A DNA stretch of 64,000 nt. It comes from Actinomadura barringtoniae (GTDB taxonomy: Bacteria; Actinomycetota; Actinomycetes; Streptosporangiales; Streptosporangiaceae). The stretch spans positions 1 to 64,000 of the forward strand of contig NZ_JAGEOJ010000018.1 of assembly GCF_017573505.1 (NCBI RefSeq). Direction: 5' to 3'. The notes below the pieces were generated by a model. It had not been told where the DNA came from and did not search any database. It saw nothing but the letters and a program-made list of their open reading frames with translations. The stretch's first letter is position 1, and the number at the start of each line of letters is the position of its first letter. Position numbers and translations under genes: made by a program. Of the stretch, positions 7,306 through 14,655 are shown piece after piece.

Positions 7306-9753
7306 TTAGGGGGTGGGTTCGAGGGTTACGGGGACGCCGTTGAAGACGGCGTTGCCGGAGAGGGGGTCGATCTCGCGTTCGTCGGTGACGGCGTTGACGT
7401 TGACGCCGGGGTTGCCCTGGGCGACTCGGGTGCGGGTGCCGGGGCGGTCGTGGCCCCAGCCGTGCGGGAGGCTGACGACGCCCGCCATCACGGTGTCGGT
7501 GGGCTCGGCGACGGCCTCGATCGTGCCGGTACGCGAGGTCACCCGGACGGTGGCTCCGGCGGCGATGCCCAGGCGGTCGGCGTCGGACGGGTTGAGCTGG
7601 AGGGTGCAGGTGTTGGAGCCGCGCACCAGCTCAGGGAGGTTGTGCAGCCAGCTGTTGTTGGAACGCAGGTGACGCCGGCCGATCAGGACCAGGCCTTCGG
7701 GTGCGGCGTCGAGTGAGGCGCGGAGCCGGGTCACGTCGGCGGCGAAGGAAGGCGGGCACAGTTCGATCTGGCCGGACGCCGTGCAGAGGACCTCGTCCAG
7801 GCGCGGCTTGAGGGCGCCGAGGTCGAGGCCGTGCGGGTGCTCGTCACGCAGGCGGGTGAGGGTGAGGCCCTCGGGGTCCGCGCCGAAGCCGTCGCCGTAC
7901 GGGCCGAGCCGCAGCATCATGTCCAGGCGCTGCTCGGTCGAGGTCATGGTGGCGTCCAGCGTCTTGCGGAGCTCGTCGGGCTCGCGGCCGAAGACCGGGG
8001 AGCCCTCGACGGTGGTCGCCTTCTTCAGGGTGCTCGTGATGATCATCTCGTCGAGTCCGAGGGCGGCCTCGCGGGCGGACGGCGGCGCCATGCCGGACGC
8101 GATGACGGCGAGGGCGGCGAGGATCTCGGCCTCGCTCGGACGGCCCTCGGGGCGCGGCACGATCGGCGGCGAGTAGCGGGCGTAGTCGCGCACGGCGAGG
8201 CCCAGCAGGGCGAGGTCGTAGTGCGGCGTCTGGGCCGGGCGCGGCGGCGGCAGGATGACGTGCGCGTGCCGGGTGGTCTCGTTGAGGTACGGATCGACGC
8301 TCACCATGAACTCGAGCCCGGCGAACGCCTTGTCGAGGCGAGTGGCGTTCGGCGCCGAGAGGGCGGGGTTGCCGCCGATCGTGATGAGCGCGCGGATCTG
8401 CCCCTCGCCGGGTGCCTCGATCTCGTCGGCGAGCGTGGCGACGGGCAGCTCGCCGTTCACCTCGGGGAGGCCGCGCACGCGGCTGGTCCAGCGGCCAGTG
8501 GTGAACGGACGCTTCTTCCGGTAGACGGGCGCGTGCGCGGGACGCGGGAACATCGCGCCGCCGGGCCGGTCGAGGTTGCCGGTCAGCACGTTCAGGACGT
8601 CGACGAGCCAGCTGTTGAGCGTGCCGTACGCCTGCGTGCAGGTGCCGATCCGGCCGTAGACGGCGGCGCGTTCGGCGGCGGCCAGCTCGCGCGCCATCCG
8701 CCGGGTGGTCGCCGCCGGAACGCCGGTGACGGGCGCGACCCGTTCCGGGGCGAAGTCGGCGGTGAGGGTGCGCAGGTCATCGAGGCTCCGAACGAGCCCA
8801 GCGAACCCGCTCAAGTCCGCTACCAGGTCTTCGGCGAACAGGGTGTGGACGAGCGCCATGAGGAGGTACGCGTCGGTGCCGGGGCGGATGAAGACGTGCT
8901 CGTCGGCGAGGTCGGCGGTGCGCGTACGGCGCGGATCGACGACGGTGACCTTGCCGCCGCGCGCGCCGATCGCCTTGAGCCGGCCGGGGAAGTCGGGCGC
9001 CGAGCAGAGGCTGCCGTTGGACTCGAGCGGGTTGGCGCCCAGCATGAGCAGATGGTCGGTGCGGTCGAGATCGGGCACCGGGATGGCCAGCGGGTCGCCG
9101 AACAGGTGGCCGCTGCTGACGTGCTTGGGCATCTGGTCGGCGGTGCTCGCGGTGTAGACGTTGCGCGTGCCGATCGCCTTGATGATCGCGGCGCCGTACA
9201 GCGGGCCCGCGACCGAATGGGCGGTCGGGTTGCCGATGTAGACCGCGACCGCGTCCTTGCCGTACCGCTCGATGACCTTGGCCAGCTCGCGGTGAACGGT
9301 CTGGAACGCCTCGTCCCAGTCGCCGGAGACGTGACCACCGGGCGCATGGTCACCGGGCGCATGGTCACCGGGCGCATGGTCACCGGGCGCATGGTCACCG
9401 GGCACATGACCGCCGGGCGCATGGTCACCGGGCACATGACCGCCGGGCACATGACCGCCGGGCGCATGGTCATCGGGCACTTGACCAGCCGGCTCATGGC
9501 CGTCGGCTGCAGGGGCGTCGGTGGCATCGCGGCGCAGCATGGGGGTGGTCAGGCGGTCCGGGTCGCCGTCCAGGCGTCCCAGGGTCGCGCCCTTCGGGCA
9601 GATGAAGCCCTTGCTCAGCGGGTCCTGCTTGTCGCCGCGCACGCCGGTGACCGTGCCCGCCTCGTCGAGGGTCAGCTCCAGGCCACAGAGAGCCTCGCAG
9701 AGCGGACAGGTGCGGTGGGCCTTACGGCTACTGCTGCTGCGGCTGCTGGTCAT
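7306..9753 (-). CDS. Molybdopterin-dependent oxidoreductase with His-rich repeat insertion
   Basis: This enzyme of the DMSO-reductase superfamily uses a bis-pyranopterin guanine dinucleotide Mo (or W) cofactor. The N-terminus has a [4Fe-4S] ligand set, CPLCEALC followed by a Cys in FICPKG. Superfamily core motifs such as YIGNPTAHS, MLGANPLES, VVDPRRT and GGNPALS follow, with a C-terminal molydopterin-dinucleotide-binding domain (GRRHLRSNNSWLHN). ATG 9753 is preferred over upstream starts because a GAGGAG site sits seven bases before it. Length is 815 residues. Between the Fe-S domain and the core lies an insertion of about a dozen (D/G)H(A/V)PG repeats, the result of tandem 15-bp DNA duplication. 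No chaperone or other subunit gene is adjacent and the substrate is unknown. Confidence 0.87.
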   Translation of the reverse strand: MTSSRSSSSRKAHRTCPLCEALCGLELTLDEAGTVTGVRGDKQDPLSKGFICPKGATLGRLDGDPDRLTTPMLRRDATDAPAADGHEPAGQVPDDHAPGGHVPGGHVPGDHAPGGHVPGDHAPGDHAPGDHAPGDHAPGGHVSGDWDEAFQTVHRELAKVIERYGKDAVAVYIGNPTAHSVAGPLYGAAIIKAIGTRNVYTASTADQMPKHVSSGHLFGDPLAIPVPDLDRTDHLLMLGANPLESNGSLCSAPDFPGRLKAIGARGGKVTVVDPRRTRTADLADEHVFIRPGTDAYLLMALVHTLFAEDLVADLSGFAGLVRSLDDLRTLTADFAPERVAPVTGVPAATTRRMARELAAAERAAVYGRIGTCTQAYGTLNSWLVDVLNVLTGNLDRPGGAMFPRPAHAPVYRKKRPFTTGRWTSRVRGLPEVNGELPVATLADEIEAPGEGQIRALITIGGNPALSAPNATRLDKAFAGLEFMVSVDPYLNETTRHAHVILPPPRPAQTPHYDLALLGLAVRDYARYSPPIVPRPEGRPSEAEILAALAVIASGMAPPSAREAALGLDEMIITSTLKKATTVEGSPVFGREPDELRKTLDATMTSTEQRLDMMLRLGPYGDGFGADPEGLTLTRLRDEHPHGLDLGALKPRLDEVLCTASGQIELCPPSFAADVTRLRASLDAAPEGLVLIGRRHLRSNNSWLHNLPELVRGSNTCTLQLNPSDADRLGIAAGATVRVTSRTGTIEAVAEPTDTVMAGVVSLPHGWGHDRPGTRTRVAQGNPGVNVNAVTDEREIDPLSGNAVFNGVPVTLEPTP
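9328..9486 (-). repeat. 15-bp tandem repeat inside the molybdopterin oxidoreductase gene
   Basis: Units of the type CATGGTCACCGGGCG on the plus strand recur about ten times, in frame on the minus strand, encoding repeated H-A/V-P-G-D/G. Neighbouring units are identical or differ by one or two bases, which indicates recent slippage expansion. Confidence 0.85.
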
Positions 9754-9899
9754 CTGCTCGCTCCTCAGGGCAGGAAACCCACCAATCATGACGTGTACCG
9801 CCGATCCCACGCCATTACCCCCTAAGTAGGGCATGGTCATGGTCGCTTTCACGGAGTTACCTTGAGTTCAAGGACTACGGCCGCCTCTAAGGAGTTGTC

Positions 9900-10379
9900 A
9901 TGGAGGCGTGGGTCGCCTGGTTGATCGTGGCCGCGCTGCTCGGGATCGCCGAGCTGCTCACCCTGACGCTGGCGCTCGGCCTGCTCGCCGTCGCCGCGCT
10001 GCTCGCGGGGCTGACGGGCGCCGCGGGGCTTCCGGTGGGGCTCCAGCTCGGGGTGTTCGCGGCGAGTTCGGTCGCGGGCCTGGGGTTCGTACGGCCGATC
10101 GCGCACCGGCACATCAAGCAGCCGCCGCCGCTCCGTTCGGGCACGGCCGCGCTGGTCGGGCGCGAGGCGCTCACGCTCACCGAGGTGAACCGGATCGGCG
10201 GCCGCGCGCGGATCGGCGGCGAGGAGTGGACGGCCAGGCCGTACGACCCGGACGTCGTCATCCCTGCAGGCGCGATGGCCGACGTTCTCGCCATCGAGGG
10301 CGCCACCGCCCTGCTCTACCCGCTGGCGGCGGGCCCCGCCGGGGACCATGAGTCCGCCGGGGAACCCGAACCGGACTGA
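9900..10379 (+). CDS. NfeD-like membrane protein
   Basis: This 159-residue protein has two or three N-terminal membrane segments (VAWLIVAALLGIAELLTLTLALGLLA and a Gly/Ala-rich second region) and a C-terminal OB-fold-like domain (about residues 80-145) typical of short NfeD proteins. NfeD proteins pair with SPFH proteins in membrane microdomains. It starts at ATG 9900, six bases after AAGGAG. The SPFH gene begins 34 bases downstream of its stop, so the two form a classic NfeD-SPFH operon. Confidence 0.85.
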   Translation: MEAWVAWLIVAALLGIAELLTLTLALGLLAVAALLAGLTGAAGLPVGLQLGVFAASSVAGLGFVRPIAHRHIKQPPPLRSGTAALVGREALTLTEVNRIGGRARIGGEEWTARPYDPDVVIPAGAMADVLAIEGATALLYPLAAGPAGDHESAGEPEPD

Positions 10380-10413
10380 CCGGTCTGCGGACCGACCGGG
10401 CTGAGGAGTGATC

Positions 10414-11535
10414 ATGACCGACATCGCCATCGCCGTTCTCGTCGCGCTGATCGGCTGCGTGATCGTGCTGGCCACCGCGGTGGTGCGGTCGGTCTGGATC
10501 GTTCCGCAGGCCAAGGCGCGCAACGTCGAGCGGTTCGGCCGCTACAGCCGTACCCTCCAGCCGGGGATCAGCTTCATCGTGCCGTTCGTGGAACGGGTCA
10601 AGCCGCTGATCGATCTGCGCGAGCAGGTGGTCTCGTTCCAGAAGTCCCCGGTCATCACCGAGGACAACGTCGTGGTGCACATCGACACCGTGCTGTTCTT
10701 CCAGGTGACCGACCCGCGCGCCGCCGACTACGAGATCGTCAACTACATCAAGGCGATCGAGCAGCTCACCGCGACGCAGCTGCGGAACGTGATCGGGACG
10801 CTCGACCTGGAGGCCACGCTCACCTCGCGGGACCGCATCAACACCGCGCTCCGCGGAGTCCTGGACGACGCGTCGGGCAAGTGGGGGATCCGCGTCACCC
10901 GGGTCGAGATCAAGGCGATCGATCCGCCGGCGTCCATCAAGGACGCGATGGAGAAGCAGATGCGCGCCGAGCGGGAGAAGCGGGCGGCGATCCTGACGGC
11001 GGAGGGCGTGCGGCAGTCGAAGATCCTCACCGCCGAGGGCGAGAAGCAGTCGGCGATCCTGCAGGCCGAGGGCGCCAAGCAGGCCGCGATCCTGGAGGCC
11101 GAGGGGCAGTCGATCGCGATCGAACGGGTCTTCACGACCATTCACGCCAACGACCCGGACCCGAAGCTGCTCGCCTACCAGTACCTCCAGACGCTGCCGA
11201 AGCTCGCCGAGGGCAAGGGCAGCACGTTCTGGGTGATCCCCAGCGAGGTCACCTCGGCGCTGCAGGCCGTGTCGCAGGCGTTCGGCGGTTCGATCGACCA
11301 GGCCGTCGCGCCGATGAGGAACGCCCAGGCGGGACTGCCCCGCGAGCCCAGGTCAATTCCCGAGGCGAGGCCGGCTCAGGACGCGGTGCCGCCGCCGCAC
11401 GAGGCGCTGTCGTCGCATGAGGCGACGCCGCCGTACGAGTTGGCGCCCGGCGATGATGACGCGCGGCCGGGCCTGCCCGCGCCGCGCGAGGAGCGCGAGG
11501 AGCGCGAGGAGCGCGAGGAGGCGGTCGGCCGCTGA
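10414..11535 (+). CDS. SPFH/band-7 (stomatin/paraslipin-like) protein
   Basis: This 373-residue protein has an N-terminal membrane anchor (IAIAVLVALIGCVIVLATAVV) and a band-7 domain (VWIVPQAKARNVERFGRY to about residue 250). An Ala/Glu/Lys-rich helical coiled region (ILTAEGEKQSAILQAEG) and a Pro-rich acidic tail with an EERE repeat follow. It starts at ATG 10414 rather than the in-frame GTG at 10408, because GAGGAG at 10403-10408 would overlap the earlier codon. It lies directly downstream of nfeD-like 9900-10379. Compared with the SPFH protein at 2910, its band-7 region is clearly paralogous but its tail is unrelated. Confidence 0.9.
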   Translation: MTDIAIAVLVALIGCVIVLATAVVRSVWIVPQAKARNVERFGRYSRTLQPGISFIVPFVERVKPLIDLREQVVSFQKSPVITEDNVVVHIDTVLFFQVTDPRAADYEIVNYIKAIEQLTATQLRNVIGTLDLEATLTSRDRINTALRGVLDDASGKWGIRVTRVEIKAIDPPASIKDAMEKQMRAEREKRAAILTAEGVRQSKILTAEGEKQSAILQAEGAKQAAILEAEGQSIAIERVFTTIHANDPDPKLLAYQYLQTLPKLAEGKGSTFWVIPSEVTSALQAVSQAFGGSIDQAVAPMRNAQAGLPREPRSIPEARPAQDAVPPPHEALSSHEATPPYELAPGDDDARPGLPAPREEREEREEREEAVGR

Positions 11536-11568
11536 ACGAACCCGTCACTATTGTCATCCGCTCCAATA

Positions 11569-11582
11569 GAGAACGTGTTCTC
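11569..11582. promoter_or_regulatory. 14-bp perfect palindrome GAGAACGTGTTCTC
   Basis: The palindrome is perfect and lies in the 266-bp region between the SPFH stop and the secreted esterase start, about 220 bp before the latter. AAC-N2-GTT cores are typical of TetR-family operators such as KstR, but the flanking bases do not match the full KstR consensus. The regulator is unknown. Confidence 0.4.
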
Positions 11583-11801
11583 AGCCAGACGCACACGTTT
11601 AGTGATCATGAGAACACCCAGGTGGTAGCGGGAATGCGCCCCCGGTGACGGATCGTTCCGCCCCGCTTACTTTTGTAACGGGTTTCACAATTTTCGCAGC
11701 CGAATTGTGTCGCGTCTCGCAGTGTCGTCCCGATGATCGTCTCCGCTAGCGTCTCGGACACTCATCGGTGTGCCAATCGGGGCCTGACAGCGGAGCTGAC
11801 C

Positions 11802-12839
11802 ATGACACGTGAACGGTCCCGACTACGCCTGGCGGTGGCCGCGGCGACCGGAGCCGTCCTCGTGGGCACGGCGCTCTTCGCGCCCTCCACGGCGTACGGT
11901 TCCAGCGCGCTGCGCAAGGCCGACACCGGCGCCGCCATCACCGGCCAGAAGCGCATCGGCCCGCACATGTTCGACCTCACCGTGCGCTCCCCGTCGCTGC
12001 ACCAGACCGTGAAGGTCCGCGTCATCACGCCCACGGGCTGGTCGCGTACGGCGGCGCGGCGCTGGCCGGTGGTGTACGCCTACCACGGCGGCAACGACAA
12101 CTACCTCTCCTGGACGCGCAGCACCGACATCGAGGGTCTCGCGGCGCGCTGGAAGACGATGGTGGTGCTGCCCGAGGGCGGTACGAACGGGTCCTACACG
12201 GACTGGTTCAACTACGGCAAGGGCGGGACGCCCAGGTGGGAGACCTTCCACACCAAGGAGGTCATCCAGCTCATGGAGCGCAACTACCGCGCGGGCACCA
12301 ACCGTGCGGCCATGGGCATCTCCTCGGGCGCTCAGGGGGCCATCACCTATGCCGCACGCCACCGCGGCCTGTTCAAGTACGCGGCGTCCTTCAGCGGCAT
12401 CGTTCACCTGACCAAGCCGGGCATTCCCGCGATCCTCATGGCCGAGGGCCTGGCGTTCAACCCGACGCAGGACCCGTTCCGCATCTGGGGCAAGCCCGAC
12501 GACAACCTGCGCAACTGGGAGACCCACGACCCGTACGTCCTGGCGAAGAACCTGCGCGGCACCGGCCTCTACCTGTCGGCCGGAACGACGGGCAACCCGG
12601 GCCCGCTGGACCCGCCGTTCGTCGGCTGGGACTTCGTGAAGGCCCGCCTGGTCGGCGGCATCAGCGAGTCGGTCGCCGGTTCGACGAACGTCTCCCTCAT
12701 CGCGCGCCTCAAGCAGCTCAAGATCCCGGTGACCACGCACATCTACAAGAATGGCTGGCACCAGTGGGGCTACTGGATCCGCGAGATGCAGCGCGCCTGG
12801 CCGCTCATGATGAAGTCCATCGGAGCCAAGCGCGTCTGA
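11802..12839 (+). CDS. Secreted antigen-85/esterase-D-like alpha/beta hydrolase, copy 1
   Basis: This 345-residue protein has a signal peptide (MTRERSRLRLAVAAATGAV to about TAYGS). The hydrolase fold carries a GISSGAQGA nucleophile elbow (GxSxG) and a C-terminal His in NGWHQWGYW (about residue 320), arranged as in the antigen 85 family, where the equivalent His motif is HSWEYW. Ag85 proteins are extracytoplasmic acyltransferases, and relatives outside mycobacteria act as esterases. ATG 11802, preceded by CGGAG, is preferred over an upstream in-frame ATG because the signal peptide then begins correctly. It is paralogous to the protein at 39401. Substrate is not known. Confidence 0.85.
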   Translation: MTRERSRLRLAVAAATGAVLVGTALFAPSTAYGSSALRKADTGAAITGQKRIGPHMFDLTVRSPSLHQTVKVRVITPTGWSRTAARRWPVVYAYHGGNDNYLSWTRSTDIEGLAARWKTMVVLPEGGTNGSYTDWFNYGKGGTPRWETFHTKEVIQLMERNYRAGTNRAAMGISSGAQGAITYAARHRGLFKYAASFSGIVHLTKPGIPAILMAEGLAFNPTQDPFRIWGKPDDNLRNWETHDPYVLAKNLRGTGLYLSAGTTGNPGPLDPPFVGWDFVKARLVGGISESVAGSTNVSLIARLKQLKIPVTTHIYKNGWHQWGYWIREMQRAWPLMMKSIGAKRV

Positions 12840-12856
12840 CGCCCCAAAGACGTATC

Positions 12857-12886
12857 AGGGGCCCGGTCCACCAGGACCGGGCCCCT
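12857..12886. terminator. Bidirectional hairpin terminator
   Basis: A perfect 13-bp GC-rich stem (AGGGGCCCGGTCC with its complement) and ACCA loop lie between the convergent esterase and catalase genes. Confidence 0.8.
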
Positions 12887-12900
12887 ACTCATCTACAAGG

Positions 12901-14361
12901 TCAGGAGCCGTTGATGCCCAGGCCCTTGGCGACGCGGTCGCCCAGGTCCTTGTGGACGTTCCGCCAGTACTCCACGACGCGCGGCTTCATCTCCGCGGTG
13001 ACCTCCGGCGAGCTCGCGTGGCCGACGATGTTGGTCACCATGTGCTCGCGGTCGGTGTCGGACAGGACCTTCTCCCACAGGGCGCGGGGCTGGCCGTAGT
13101 CGTCGTCGTCCTTGTGCAGGATGTACGCGCTGCGGACGATCTCACCGGCGACCTCGTAGCTGTCGCCCTTCCACAGCTCGGGGTCGGCGACCGGCCCGCC
13201 CATCGTGTTGGGCGCGTACACCGGGTCCGGTGAGTTCCGGTAGGCCATGGCGCCGTCCTTGTTGTAGGAGTGCACCTCGGCGATCGGGCTGTTGACCGGC
13301 AGTTGCAGGTAGTTGGGCCCGATCCGGTAGCGGTGGGTGTCGGGGTAGGAGAACAGCCTGCCCTGCAGCATCTTGTCCGGCGAGGCGCCGATGCCGGGCA
13401 CGAGGTTGGCGGGCTCGAACGCGGCCTGCTCGATCTCGGCGAAGTAGTTCTCCGGGTTGGTGTGCAGGGTCCACTTGCCGATGGTGATCGGCGGGTAGTC
13501 GCCGTGCGGCCACACCTTGGTGAGGTCGAACGGGTTGAACCGGTAGTCCGCGGCCTCCTCGAACGGCATGACCTGCACCTGGACGGTCCACGACGGGTTG
13601 TCCCCGCGCCGGATCGCGTCCTGGAGGTCGCGCATGTGGACGTCGGAGTCCTTGCCCTTCCACTCGTCGGCCTCGGCGTCGGTGAAGTTCTTGATGCCCT
13701 GGTCGGTCTTGAAGTGGTACTTCACCCAGAACTTCTCACCTGCGGCGTTGTACCAGAGGAAGGTGTGCGAGCCGTAGCCGTTCATGTGCCGCCACGACGA
13801 GGGCGTGCCGCGGTCGGTCATCAGGAGCGAGACCTGGTGCGCCGACTCCGGCGAGCCGGTCCAGAAGTCCCACTGCATGTTGTTGTCGCGCAGGTTGGTG
13901 TCGGCGCGGCGCTTCTGCGAGTGGATGAAGTCGGAGAACTTCTGCGGGTCGCGGATGAAGAAGATCGGCGTGTTGTTGCCGACCAGGTCGTAGTTGCCGT
14001 CCTCGGTGTAGAACTTCATCGCGAAGCCGCGCGGGTCGCGGTTGCTGTCGGGGCTGCCGAGCTCGCCCGCGACCGTGCTGAAGCGGACCAGCGACTTGGT
14101 CTGGGCGCCCTTCTGGAACAGCTTGGCCTTGGTGTACTGGCCGACGTCCTCGGTGATCTCCAGCGTGCCGTACGCGCCGCCGCCCTTCGCGTGCACCACA
14201 CGCTCGGGTACTCGCTCGCGGTTGAAGTGCGCCATCTTCTGGATCAGGTAGTGATCCTGCAGCAGCAGCGGCCCGTTCGGGCCGATGGACTGCGAGTGCT
14301 CGTCGCTCGGTGCGGCGATGCCGGCGTCGGTGGTCGTCGTCGGTGTCCCGGAAGTACTCAT
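12901..14361 (-). CDS. katA: Monofunctional heme catalase
   Basis: This clade-3-type small-subunit catalase of 486 residues dismutates hydrogen peroxide in the cytoplasm. Visible features are the distal His motif (RVVHAKGGGAYG), the distal Asn region, the proximal heme Tyr motif (RLFSYPDTHRYRIG) and overall family length. The start used is ATG 14361 (MSTSGTPTT). A further in-frame ATG at 14397 would place the candidate operator inside the coding region, so it is less likely. No good ribosome-binding site precedes 14361, so a leaderless or short-leader mRNA is possible. The palindrome at 14386-14396 suggests peroxide-responsive control, by analogy with Fur-family CatR/FurA systems, although no such gene is adjacent. 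Confidence 0.95.
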   Translation of the reverse strand: MSTSGTPTTTTDAGIAAPSDEHSQSIGPNGPLLLQDHYLIQKMAHFNRERVPERVVHAKGGGAYGTLEITEDVGQYTKAKLFQKGAQTKSLVRFSTVAGELGSPDSNRDPRGFAMKFYTEDGNYDLVGNNTPIFFIRDPQKFSDFIHSQKRRADTNLRDNNMQWDFWTGSPESAHQVSLLMTDRGTPSSWRHMNGYGSHTFLWYNAAGEKFWVKYHFKTDQGIKNFTDAEADEWKGKDSDVHMRDLQDAIRRGDNPSWTVQVQVMPFEEAADYRFNPFDLTKVWPHGDYPPITIGKWTLHTNPENYFAEIEQAAFEPANLVPGIGASPDKMLQGRLFSYPDTHRYRIGPNYLQLPVNSPIAEVHSYNKDGAMAYRNSPDPVYAPNTMGGPVADPELWKGDSYEVAGEIVRSAYILHKDDDDYGQPRALWEKVLSDTDREHMVTNIVGHASSPEVTAEMKPRVVEYWRNVHKDLGDRVAKGLGINGS

Positions 14362-14385
14362 ATCGCCAACGTAGGCACCTAAAGA

Positions 14386-14396
14386 TGAATCATTCA
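14386..14396. promoter_or_regulatory. Palindrome TGAATCATTCA upstream of catalase
   Basis: This 11-bp perfect palindrome centred on C lies 25 bases upstream of the catalase start. AT-rich dyads of this type are bound by Fur-family regulators in front of actinobacterial catalase genes. That assignment is by analogy only. Confidence 0.45.
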
Positions 14397-14655
14397 AGAC
14401 AATGAATTACCCAACTTTGGTCAACGGCGGGCAAGCTTCCCCCAAGGTGGGCCGCTGACCAGCGACGTTTCGCCGTTAACCCACCCCCCGATGTTTCACG
14501 TGGATCTTTCCGGAGACCCCTCCCGGCTCACGTGAGCGCCCACCCCGAGTCCCTCTACGGGCCGGTATCGCCCGTCCCGGGTGGTCTGGACTCTGGGGCT
14601 CAGCGGCGTACGTTCGCAGAGGAAGAGAACCCCCAACGGCGAGCAGGTGAGCGCG

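Noticed and set aside
9781-9852. Upstream start (9852) for the molybdopterin oxidoreductase
   Set aside because: It would add 33 residues before the Fe-S motif. ATG 9753 has a well-placed GAGGAG.
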